Assembly (NCBI GenBank): GCA_016650415.1
Contig: JAENVU010000495.1
Location: 1 to 11,532, forward strand
Direction: 5' to 3'
DNA from: Acidimicrobiia bacterium
GTDB lineage: Bacteria; Actinomycetota; Acidimicrobiia; IMCC26256; JAENVU01
DNA: 11,532 nt
In this document: positions 5,151 to 10,639 of the stretch, in pieces
How positions within the stretch are numbered: the stretch's first letter is position 1
How the letters are laid out: the number at the start of each line of letters is the position of its first letter
Notes under the pieces: generated by a model
The model's input: the letters and a program-made list of their open reading frames with translations, nothing else
Databases searched by the model: none
What the model was told of the DNA's origin: nothing
Made by a program: the position numbers and the translations under genes

Positions 5151-7973
5151 TTACGAACAGCCGCTGGTGGCGCCGCAGCTGGGGCAGGCGTGGCAGGAGC
5201 CGGCCCGCTGCATGATGTCGCCGCAGACATAACAGAGCACGTGCTCACGCTCACGCATCGCCGGGGCTTCGGCCGTCGGAGGGGTCGCCCCCGCCGGCGC
5301 GTCGATGGCGGCGGCCGGGGCCTGATCCTCGAGCGGGAGTGAACGGTCGATCACCTGAGCGTCGATCGCTTCTTCCACCCCGGGAAGGGTCGGCTGGAGC
5401 CGCTCCCCCACGGTGAGGATGCCGAGGTCCTTGCGCTCCTGCTCGGGCAGGTACGCCACCGCGAGCTTCCGGAAGATGTAGTCGGCGAGGCTCGACGCGA
5501 ACCGGATGTCCGGGTCGTCGGTCATGCCGGCCGGCTCGAAGCGCATGTTCGTGCACTTCTCGACGAACGCCTTGAGCGGCACGCCGTACTGGAGGCCCAA
5601 GCTCACCGAGATCGCGAACGCGTCCATGATCCCGCAGAGCGTGGAGCCCTGCTTGGCCACCTTGAGGAACAGCTCACCCGGACGGCCGTCCTCGTACTCG
5701 CCGACCGTCGCGTAGCCGTCGCAGTCGGCGACCCGGAACGAGAACGTCTTCGACGAGCGCGTTCGGGGCAGCTTCTGGCGGACCGGCTCTTGGACGATGA
5801 CGTGCTCGACGACCCGCTCGACGATGCGCTCGGGCGTGGACTCGACGATCGTGCCGCCTTCGAGCGCGACCGGCTCGACCGCGCCGTCCTTCTTCTGGGT
5901 GGAAAGCGGCTGGCCGACCTTGCAGTTGTCGCGGTAGAGCGCGACCGCCTTCAGGCCGAGACGCCAGGCCTCGATGTGCAGCTGTTCGATGTCTTCGACC
6001 GATGCCTCCTCGGGCATGTTCACGGTCTTGGAGATCGCGCCGCTGATGAACGGTTGCACCGCACCCATCATCGAGACGTGACCCATGTAGTGGATCGTGT
6101 TGTCGCCCATCGAGCACGCGAACACCGGCAAGTGCTCGGGGTTGAACCCGGGCGCACCGAGGATCGACTTGTGCTCGTCGATGTGGTTGATGATCCCCTC
6201 GACCTGACCCTCGGAGTACCCGAGTTGGCGCAGGGCACGCGAAATCGTCTGGTTGACGATGAACATCGTGCCGCCGCCGACGAGCTTCTTCGCCTTGGTG
6301 AGGGCGAGGTCGGGCTCGATACCGGTGGTGTCGCAATCCATCATCAGACCAATGGTGCCGGTCGGTGCGAGCACTGTGGCCTGCGAGTTGCGCACGCCGT
6401 ACTGCTCACCGAGCTCGACGGCCTCGTCCCACGCCTGCTGGGCGGCGGAGAGCAACTCCGGCGGCACCAGCTCCTCGTCGATGTTGGCAGCCTCGGCGCG
6501 GTGCATCCGCAGCACGTTGAGCATCGCGTCGGCGTTGTCGGTGTAGCCCGCGAACGGACCCATCCGGCCGGCGGTGCGAGCGCTCGTCGCGTAGGCGTGA
6601 CCGGTCATCAGGGCGGTGAGCGATGCGGCCCAGGCCCGACCCGCCGACGAGTCGTACGGCAAGCCCTGCGCCATCAGCAGCGCTCCGAGGTTCGCGTAGC
6701 CGAGCCCGAGCTGACGGAACTTCCGGCTGTTGTCGCCGATCGCCTCGGTCGGGTAGTCGGCGTTGCCGACGAGGATCTCCTGCGCCGTGAACATGACCTC
6801 GACGGTGTGGCGGTACGCCTCGACGTCGAACGCCTCGTTCTCACCGATGTACTTGAGGAGGTTGATGCTCGCGAGGTTGCACGCCGAGTTGTCGAGGTGC
6901 ATGTACTCCGAGCACGGGTTGCTGGCGTTGATCCGGCCGGTGTTCGGCGCGGTGTGCCACTTGTTGATCGTCGTGTCGAACTGCATTCCCGGGTCCGCGC
7001 ACTCCCACGAGGCTTCCGAGATCTGGCGCATCAGGTCCCGCGCCCGCATCGTGCGGACGGAGTCGCCGGTGGTGACGGCCTTGAGTTCCCAGTCCTTGTC
7101 GTCGACCACCGCACGCATGAAGTCGTCGGTGACCCGCACCGAGTTGTTCGCGTTCTGGTACTGGATCGAGTGACTGTCCTTGCCGTCGAGGTCCATGTCG
7201 AAGCCCGCCGCCTCGAGCGCATGCGCCTTGCGCTCCTCGTGCGTCTTGCACCAGATGAACTGTTCGACGTCGGGGTGATCGGCGTTGAGGATGACCATCT
7301 TCGCGGCGCGACGGGTCTTCCCGCCGCTCTTGATCGTGCCCGCCGACGCGTCGGCGCCCCGCATGAAGCTCACCGGGCCGCTGGCGGTACCGCCGCCCTT
7401 CAGACCCTCGTAACTGGACCGAATGCCGGAGAGGTTGATGCCCGAGCCGGAGCCGCCCTTGAAGATCGTGCCCTCCTCGCGGTACCAGTTGAGGATCCCG
7501 TCCATCGTGTCTTCGACCGCGAGAATGAAGCAGGCGCTCGCCTGTTGGGGCGTGTTCTTCACGCCGATGTTGAACCAGACCGGCGAGTTGAACGCGGCGC
7601 GCTGGGTCACGAGGATGAACTTCAGCTCATGACGGAAGGCCTCGGCCTCGGCGTCGTCGGTGAAGTAGCCGTCGCGCAGGCCCCAGTCGGTGATGGTGTC
7701 GGCGACGCGGTCGATGACCTGGCGCAGCGACCACTCCCGCTCGGCGGCGCCGAGGGTGCCCCGGAAGTACTTCTGGGCCACGATGTTGGTGGCGTTGAGC
7801 GACCACGTGGTCGGGAACTCGACCTCGGGCTGGAAGAACGCGTCGGTGCCGTCCTTGTAGTTGGTGATGCGAGCGTCACGCCGCTCCCACGCCACTCCCT
7901 CGTACGGGTGTTCACCCTCGCGGGTGAAGTACCGACGAATCCCGATTCCGACTTGTTCCGGCGCCATCGCCAT
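5151..7973 (-). CDS. nrdJ: adenosylcobalamin-dependent (class II) ribonucleotide reductase
   Basis: This encodes 940 residues. The enzyme reduces ribonucleotides to deoxyribonucleotides with an adenosylcobalamin-generated thiyl radical, independent of oxygen. Visible landmarks: first redox Cys148 (QQASACFILAVED), the substrate/nucleotide-binding stretch GSGSGINLSGIRSS (174-187), the thiyl-radical Cys354 in NPCSE with catalytic Glu356, the partner redox Cys365 in DNSACNLASINL (11 residues on, as in the family), LAPTGTIG, and a C-terminal Cys-rich tail CYVCGDIM...CHACPSCGATSGCS serving as redox shuttle/zinc ribbon. Length matches long actinobacterial NrdJ. The ATG at 7971-7973 (MAMAPEQVGIG) has GGGAAG 6 bases upstream; the frame stays open to 8111, but the extra 46 residues are a Thr/Arg translation of a tandem repeat in the leader and are rejected. 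It has its own promoter and NrdR box and lies downstream of nrdR. No intein is seen. Confidence 0.97.
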   Translation of the reverse strand: MAMAPEQVGIGIRRYFTREGEHPYEGVAWERRDARITNYKDGTDAFFQPEVEFPTTWSLNATNIVAQKYFRGTLGAAEREWSLRQVIDRVADTITDWGLRDGYFTDDAEAEAFRHELKFILVTQRAAFNSPVWFNIGVKNTPQQASACFILAVEDTMDGILNWYREEGTIFKGGSGSGINLSGIRSSYEGLKGGGTASGPVSFMRGADASAGTIKSGGKTRRAAKMVILNADHPDVEQFIWCKTHEERKAHALEAAGFDMDLDGKDSHSIQYQNANNSVRVTDDFMRAVVDDKDWELKAVTTGDSVRTMRARDLMRQISEASWECADPGMQFDTTINKWHTAPNTGRINASNPCSEYMHLDNSACNLASINLLKYIGENEAFDVEAYRHTVEVMFTAQEILVGNADYPTEAIGDNSRKFRQLGLGYANLGALLMAQGLPYDSSAGRAWAASLTALMTGHAYATSARTAGRMGPFAGYTDNADAMLNVLRMHRAEAANIDEELVPPELLSAAQQAWDEAVELGEQYGVRNSQATVLAPTGTIGLMMDCDTTGIEPDLALTKAKKLVGGGTMFIVNQTISRALRQLGYSEGQVEGIINHIDEHKSILGAPGFNPEHLPVFACSMGDNTIHYMGHVSMMGAVQPFISGAISKTVNMPEEASVEDIEQLHIEAWRLGLKAVALYRDNCKVGQPLSTQKKDGAVEPVALEGGTIVESTPERIVERVVEHVIVQEPVRQKLPRTRSSKTFSFRVADCDGYATVGEYEDGRPGELFLKVAKQGSTLCGIMDAFAISVSLGLQYGVPLKAFVEKCTNMRFEPAGMTDDPDIRFASSLADYIFRKLAVAYLPEQERKDLGILTVGERLQPTLPGVEEAIDAQVIDRSLPLEDQAPAAAIDAPAGATPPTAEAPAMREREHVLCYVCGDIMQRAGSCHACPSCGATSGCS

Positions 7974-8064
7974 ACAATTCTTCCCTTTCCCCGTTGCCTC
8001 GATCGACGCCTCGATGACGTCGCCTTGCGTACTCCGCCCTTGCTGTTCTTGTCGTGCTTCGGTG

Positions 8065-8100
8065 GTTCCTGTGGTGGTTCTTGTGGTGGTTCTTGTGGTG
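8065..8100 (-). repeat. three tandem 12-bp repeats in the nrdJ leader
   Basis: On the minus strand the unit CACCACAAGAAC occurs at 8089-8100 and 8077-8088, and once more with one change (CACCACAGGAAC) at 8065-8076. The block lies in the 5' untranslated region of nrdJ, about 92 bases before its ATG. The core CCACAAG also forms the first half of the nearby NrdR-box-like palindrome on the plus strand, and on the minus strand the repeats read the same CCACAA. Slippage origin or extra half-sites are both possible. Confidence 0.75.
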
Positions 8101-8120
8101 CCCCCCGGCACACCGTCTCG

Positions 8121-8138
8121 ACCACAAGATGTTGTGGT
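8121..8138 (-). promoter_or_regulatory. NrdR box (box 1) in the nrdJ promoter region
   Basis: ACCACAAGATGTTGTGGT is an inverted repeat with perfect 7-bp arms. Its core on the minus strand, CCACAACATCTTGTGG, fits the 16-bp NrdR-box pattern (ACAC-A-T-rich palindrome, in actinobacteria often CAC.ACATnT.GTG). It lies 35-45 bp downstream of the nrdJ -10, where bound NrdR would block transcription. nrdR is the next gene upstream. Confidence 0.75.
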
Positions 8139-8152
8139 TGAAGCGATATCTA

Positions 8153-8168
8153 CCGCGACATGGGGCGT
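8153..8168 (-). promoter_or_regulatory. weak second NrdR-box-like site
   Basis: NrdR boxes occur in pairs about 31-32 bp apart. Exactly 31 bp from box 1, the minus strand reads ACGCCCCATGTCGCGG, which keeps the central CAT and the outer GC-rich ends but matches box 1 at only about 9 of 16 positions. It covers the predicted transcription start. It is supported mainly by its spacing. Confidence 0.35.
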
Positions 8169-8170
8169 GA

Positions 8171-8199
8171 ATTACAACACTGGAGTTCGGCCCTGTCAA
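8171..8199 (-). promoter_or_regulatory. nrdJ promoter (TTGACA-N17-TGTAAT)
   Basis: On the minus strand TTGACA (8194-8199) is followed after exactly 17 bp by TGTAAT (8171-8176), a near-consensus housekeeping-sigma promoter. It lies in the gap between the nrdR stop (8251) and nrdJ, predicting a start near 8164 and an untranslated leader of about 190 nt. nrdJ can therefore be transcribed independently of nrdR. Confidence 0.75.
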
Positions 8200-8250
8200 T
8201 GCCTGGCGCCGCGCGAACCGACATTCTTTCGTGACCTGCACAAACGCGAA

Positions 8251-8742
8251 TCAGCCTTGTTGCGAGGATCCCGGTTCGGGCAATTTGGGTGCCGTGGTCT
8301 TCTGGAGCTCGACCACCTCGGCCTCGAAATCGGCGAGATCGTCGAAGCCCTTGTACACGGACGCGAACCGCAGGTACGAGACGGGATCGAGCGGGCGCAG
8401 GCGCTCCAGCACTGCCAGCCCCAGTGCATCGCTGCTGATCTCGGGGCCCTCCTGGGCCGCCCACTCCGCCAAATCCTCCGCCATGGCCTCGACGGCTTCG
8501 GCGGCGACCGCTCGACCCGCGACGGCCTGACCGATCCCCCGCGCGAGCTTCGCCCGATCGAACGGCTGGGTGAGCCCGGATCGCTTTCGCACCACCAGCG
8601 CAATCGGCTCGAGCCGTTCGTAGGTGGTGAAGCGCCGACCACATTCCAGACACTCCCGACGGCGCCGGATCGCCGACCCGTCGGTCGTCGCCCGCGAGTC
8701 GACCACCTTGTCCGAGTCTTCCGAGCAGTAGGGGCAACGCAC
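8251..8742 (-). CDS. nrdR: transcriptional repressor NrdR
   Basis: This encodes 163 residues from the GTG at 8740-8742, giving the family start VRCPYC. NrdR senses ATP/dATP through its ATP-cone and represses ribonucleotide reductase genes. The N-terminal zinc ribbon has CPYC (residues 3-6) and CLECGRRF (about 31-38), followed by FTTYERLE. The ATP-cone is at about 46-136 with VRKRSGLTQPFDRAKLARGI and SYLRFASVYKGFDDLADF. Length is normal for the family. The frame is open to an ATG at 8793 with a modest GGCAGG before it; that would add 17 residues before the zinc ribbon and cannot be excluded, as the GTG has no visible Shine-Dalgarno. It lies between the LysM gene (stop at 8829) and nrdJ, and probably is transcribed from the LexA-controlled LysM promoter, with nrdJ its direct target. 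Confidence 0.95.
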   Translation of the reverse strand: MRCPYCSEDSDKVVDSRATTDGSAIRRRRECLECGRRFTTYERLEPIALVVRKRSGLTQPFDRAKLARGIGQAVAGRAVAAEAVEAMAEDLAEWAAQEGPEISSDALGLAVLERLRPLDPVSYLRFASVYKGFDDLADFEAEVVELQKTTAPKLPEPGSSQQG

Positions 8743-8828
8743 CGTCGCAACGTAGCCGCACCGACCCCCACGGGGACCAGCCTCCGTCCGCATCCGTTGC
8801 CTGCCGTCGAGCGCAACCCCTCATGGAT

Positions 8829-9314
8829 CTACCGCTGCCAGCGCAACACCTCACCCGGCATGAGCGGGCCGTTGCCGCGCACCCGGACCAGGGTGTCGAC
8901 GACTTCGCGCGGGTCGTCGTTCGGCGCCAGGTGTTCGGCCGCGCTCCACAGAGAATCTCCTGGCTGGACCACGTACCGCGTCACCGCAGCACCCGACGGG
9001 GCGCGCCCGGGAGCCGCGAGGGATGCGCTCCCGAGCGCTGCGCCCGCCTGACCCGCCATGATCGCGACGACGACCACGCCCAGCAGCACGCCGAGACGGC
9101 GGCGACGGAACGTGGCCCGGGAGGTCCGGGCACCCGACGCGACTCCGGTGGCCGGAGCGACCCGCGTCGCCGCAACGACCCGCGTAGCGGTCCGGACGCT
9201 CGGGGAAGGGTCCGGGACTGCCACCAGGCGTGCACAGCGCGACCGCGGCGACGCGGCCGGCGTGGAGCGCCTGCGGGGACTGACGGGTCGTTCGCTGATC
9301 ATGACGGCGGCCAT
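8829..9314 (-). CDS. LysM-domain membrane protein, probable SOS-induced division/envelope factor
   Basis: This encodes 161 residues. The ATG at 9312-9314 is chosen because GGAGGA lies 5 bases upstream; the frame is open to 9449, but that would run through the promoter. An Arg/Pro/Ala-rich cytoplasmic N-terminus (about 1-73) is followed by one transmembrane helix LGVLLGVVVVAIMAGQAGAAL (74-94) and an extracytoplasmic LysM domain (113-160: YVVQPGDSLWSAAEHLA ... LMPGEVLRWQ), which binds peptidoglycan. No catalytic domain is seen. A LysM protein divergent from lexA is a known arrangement: YneA in Bacillus and Rv2719c in Mycobacterium tuberculosis are SOS-induced and hold back cell division. This gene has LexA boxes over its promoter, so the same role is likely by analogy. 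It is followed by nrdR. Confidence 0.88.
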   Translation of the reverse strand: MAAVMISERPVSPRRRSTPAASPRSRCARLVAVPDPSPSVRTATRVVAATRVAPATGVASGARTSRATFRRRRLGVLLGVVVVAIMAGQAGAALGSASLAAPGRAPSGAAVTRYVVQPGDSLWSAAEHLAPNDDPREVVDTLVRVRGNGPLMPGEVLRWQR

Positions 9315-9331
9315 GTGATTCCTCCATCGGC

Positions 9332-9363
9332 AAGTTCGCTCATCGGGAAGTTCGCTCATCGGG
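9332..9363. repeat. perfect tandem duplication of 16 bp in the LysM-gene leader
   Basis: AAGTTCGCTCATCGGG is repeated head to tail at 9332-9347 and 9348-9363. It lies in the untranslated leader, about 20 nt before the LysM-protein ATG and just upstream of its Shine-Dalgarno. It may be a slippage product; no function is evident. Confidence 0.8.
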
Positions 9364-9425
9364 GGCGTCCCGTGCTCGTGCCTGCATCGAACCACGAGGG
9401 TGAGACCATGCATTCGAAGCGACAG

Positions 9426-9441
9426 TCGAACGTTCGTTCGG
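9426..9441. promoter_or_regulatory. LexA box 1
   Basis: TCGAACGTTCGTTCGG matches the actinobacterial SOS consensus TCGAAC-N4-GTTCGA in all but the last base. It overlaps the predicted start of LysM-gene transcription. Confidence 0.85.
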
Positions 9442-9447
9442 CTCACC

Positions 9448-9477
9448 ACTAGACCACGAACGGGCGTTCGTTGTCAA
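9448..9477 (-). promoter_or_regulatory. promoter of the LysM gene
   Basis: On the minus strand TTGACA (9472-9477) and TCTAGT (9448-9453) are 18 bp apart. LexA box 2 fills the spacer and box 1 covers the start, so LexA binding would shut it off. The leader to the ATG is about 127 nt. Confidence 0.6.
9456..9471. promoter_or_regulatory. LexA box 2
   Basis: ACGAACGGGCGTTCGT is a perfect palindrome of 6-bp arms and fits CGAAC-N4-GTTCG exactly. It lies between the -35 and -10 of the LysM gene, 30 bp from box 1. Confidence 0.88.
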
Positions 9478-9485
9478 GCAAATCT

Positions 9486-9501
9486 CCGAACGAGTGTTTG
9501 T
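9486..9501. promoter_or_regulatory. LexA box 3
   Basis: CCGAACGAGTGTTTGT keeps the CGAAC-N4-GTT.G pattern with one core change. It overlaps the probable lexA -35 and lies exactly 30 bp from box 2. Confidence 0.75.
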
Positions 9502-9526
9502 GACGAACACGTGATCGTGTTAGGGT
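9498..9526 (+). promoter_or_regulatory. lexA promoter, leaderless transcript
   Basis: TTGTGA (9498-9503) and TAGGGT (9521-9526) are 17 bp apart. TAGGGT is a common actinobacterial -10. Its position puts the transcription start at about 9533-9534, on the lexA ATG itself, which explains the absence of a Shine-Dalgarno. Confidence 0.6.
9503..9518. promoter_or_regulatory. LexA box 4 (degenerate)
   Basis: ACGAACACGTGATCGT has an intact ACGAAC half-site and a second half-site one base off GTTCGT. It fills the spacer of the lexA promoter, 17 bp from box 3. The position is ideal for autorepression although the match is weaker. Confidence 0.6.
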
Positions 9527-9533
9527 CGTTTCC

Positions 9534-10169
9534 ATGAGCGAAGCCGCACCTCTCACCCCCCGCCAGCAGCAGGTCCTGGAGTTCGTCGACGCCGAGGTCC
9601 GCCGCCGCGGATACCCGCCCAGCGTCCGCGAGATCGGCGAGGCCGTCGGCCTGTCGTCCAGTTCCACGGTGCATGCGCACCTGGCCGCACTCCAGGACAA
9701 GGGCTACCTGAAGCGTGACCCCACGAAGCCCCGAGCGATCGAAGTGTGCTTCGAGCCCGGTTCGCACGCGATCGTCGATCGGCGACCCGTCGTGCACGTG
9801 CCACTGCTCGGCGACGTCGCCGCCGGTACCGGCGTACTGGCGGCCGAGAACATCGAAGAGACGATGCCGCTCCCCGAGGACCTCACGGGCGACGGCACGC
9901 TGTTCATGCTGCGGGTCCGCGGCGATTCGATGATCGATGCCGGCATCTTCGACCGTGACTATGTCGTGGTGCGTCAGCAGCCCACCGCCGAGAACGGCGA
10001 CATCGTCGTCGCCGGGATCCCCGGCGAGGAAGCGACGGTCAAGACCTACCTGCGCAAGAAGGCCACCATCATCCTGCGCCCGTCGAACCCGGCGTTGGAA
10101 GACATGGTCTTCGCTCCGCACGAAGTCACGATCTACGGCAAGGTCGTCACGGTGATGCGTCGGCTGTGA
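9534..10169 (+). CDS. lexA: SOS repressor LexA
   Basis: This encodes 211 residues. It represses DNA-damage genes and cleaves itself when RecA filaments form. The N-terminal winged helix-turn-helix (about 6-70) has LTPRQQQVLEFV, YPPSVREIGEAVGLSSSSTVHAHLAAL and GYLKRDPTKPRAIEV. The autocleavage bond is Ala97-Gly98 in VPLLGDVAAGTG. The catalytic serine is Ser132 (RVRGDSMIDAGI) and the general base Lys170 (EATVKTYLR), both in the expected S24-family context, so it should be cleavable. The ATG at 9534 directly follows a -10 element (see promoter), so it is probably translated from a leaderless mRNA. Its operators lie in the shared region with the divergent LysM gene. Its stop overlaps the start of the VOC gene by 4 bp. 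Confidence 0.98.
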   Translation: MSEAAPLTPRQQQVLEFVDAEVRRRGYPPSVREIGEAVGLSSSSTVHAHLAALQDKGYLKRDPTKPRAIEVCFEPGSHAIVDRRPVVHVPLLGDVAAGTGVLAAENIEETMPLPEDLTGDGTLFMLRVRGDSMIDAGIFDRDYVVVRQQPTAENGDIVVAGIPGEEATVKTYLRKKATIILRPSNPALEDMVFAPHEVTIYGKVVTVMRRL

Positions 10170-10594
10170 GCGTTCCCGGGCGCGTCTCGCTCGTGACGCT
10201 CGGAGTCGGTGACCTGGCCCGGTCGATCGCGTTCTACGACGCGCTCGGCTGGGACCGGGTCGTGGACGGCAACGACGGCGTCGCGTTCTACCGCATGGCC
10301 GGGGCCCTCCTCGCCCTGTACCCGCTCTCCGCGCTGGCCGCCGACGCGCACGTGCCCGCGGATCGTTCCGGATTCTCGGGCATCACGCTCGCCGTCAACC
10401 TCGCCAGTCCGGCCGAGGTCGATGCCGACATCGACCATGCGGCGTCAGTGGGGGCGACGATCCTCAAGCCCCCCGAGGCCGTCTTCTGGGGCGGTTACAG
10501 CGGATATTTCGCCGATCCCGACGGCTACGCCTGGGAAGTGGCTCACAACCCCCACTGGCCTCTCGACGAGCGAGGGCTCCCCCAACTCGCGTGA
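10166..10594 (+). CDS. VOC-family (glyoxalase/bleomycin-resistance fold) protein
   Basis: This encodes 142 residues from a GTG whose GTGA overlaps the lexA stop, indicating translational coupling. One VOC module pair is visible: VSLVTLGVGDLARSIAFYDALGW (8-29) for the first beta-alpha unit, and FSGITLAVNLASPAEVDADIDHAASVGATIL (70-100), then WGGYSGYFADPDGYAWEVAHNP (108-129) for the second. The terminal Glu124 is in the position of the metal ligand of glyoxalase I-type enzymes. The substrate cannot be told from sequence; such proteins may be lyases, dioxygenase-like or antibiotic-binding. Co-transcription with lexA suggests SOS-linked expression at most, not a function. Confidence 0.88.
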   Translation: MSVPGRVSLVTLGVGDLARSIAFYDALGWDRVVDGNDGVAFYRMAGALLALYPLSALAADAHVPADRSGFSGITLAVNLASPAEVDADIDHAASVGATILKPPEAVFWGGYSGYFADPDGYAWEVAHNPHWPLDERGLPQLA

Positions 10595-10639
10595 GTGCGT
10601 GGGCATCGACCGCGCCGGGCGATGTGCTTGCATTGAGCA

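Noticed and set aside
5148..5342. Plus-strand open frame 4998-5342 over the nrdJ 3' end
   Set aside because: It is mostly antisense to the Cys-rich tail of NrdJ and has shadow composition.
8065..8100. CRISPR-like array
   Set aside because: The units are 12 bp and directly adjacent with no spacers, so this is a simple tandem repeat.
7974..8111. 46-residue N-terminal extension of NrdJ
   Set aside because: It translates the leader's 12-bp repeats into a Thr/Arg run, has no family counterpart, and a good Shine-Dalgarno precedes the internal ATG at 7973.
5790..8141. 783-residue open frame on the plus strand opposite nrdJ
   Set aside because: It is antisense to a clearly recognised reductase, its Arg/Val/Asp/Leu-rich composition is what GC-rich reverse complements produce, and no domain is seen.
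7974..8200. Cobalamin riboswitch before nrdJ
   Set aside because: The B12-box sequence is absent on the minus strand and no matching fold could be recognised by eye.
9315..9449. Longer start for the LysM protein at 9449
   Set aside because: It would overlap the promoter and a tandem repeat; GGAGGA before the ATG at 9314 decides the start.
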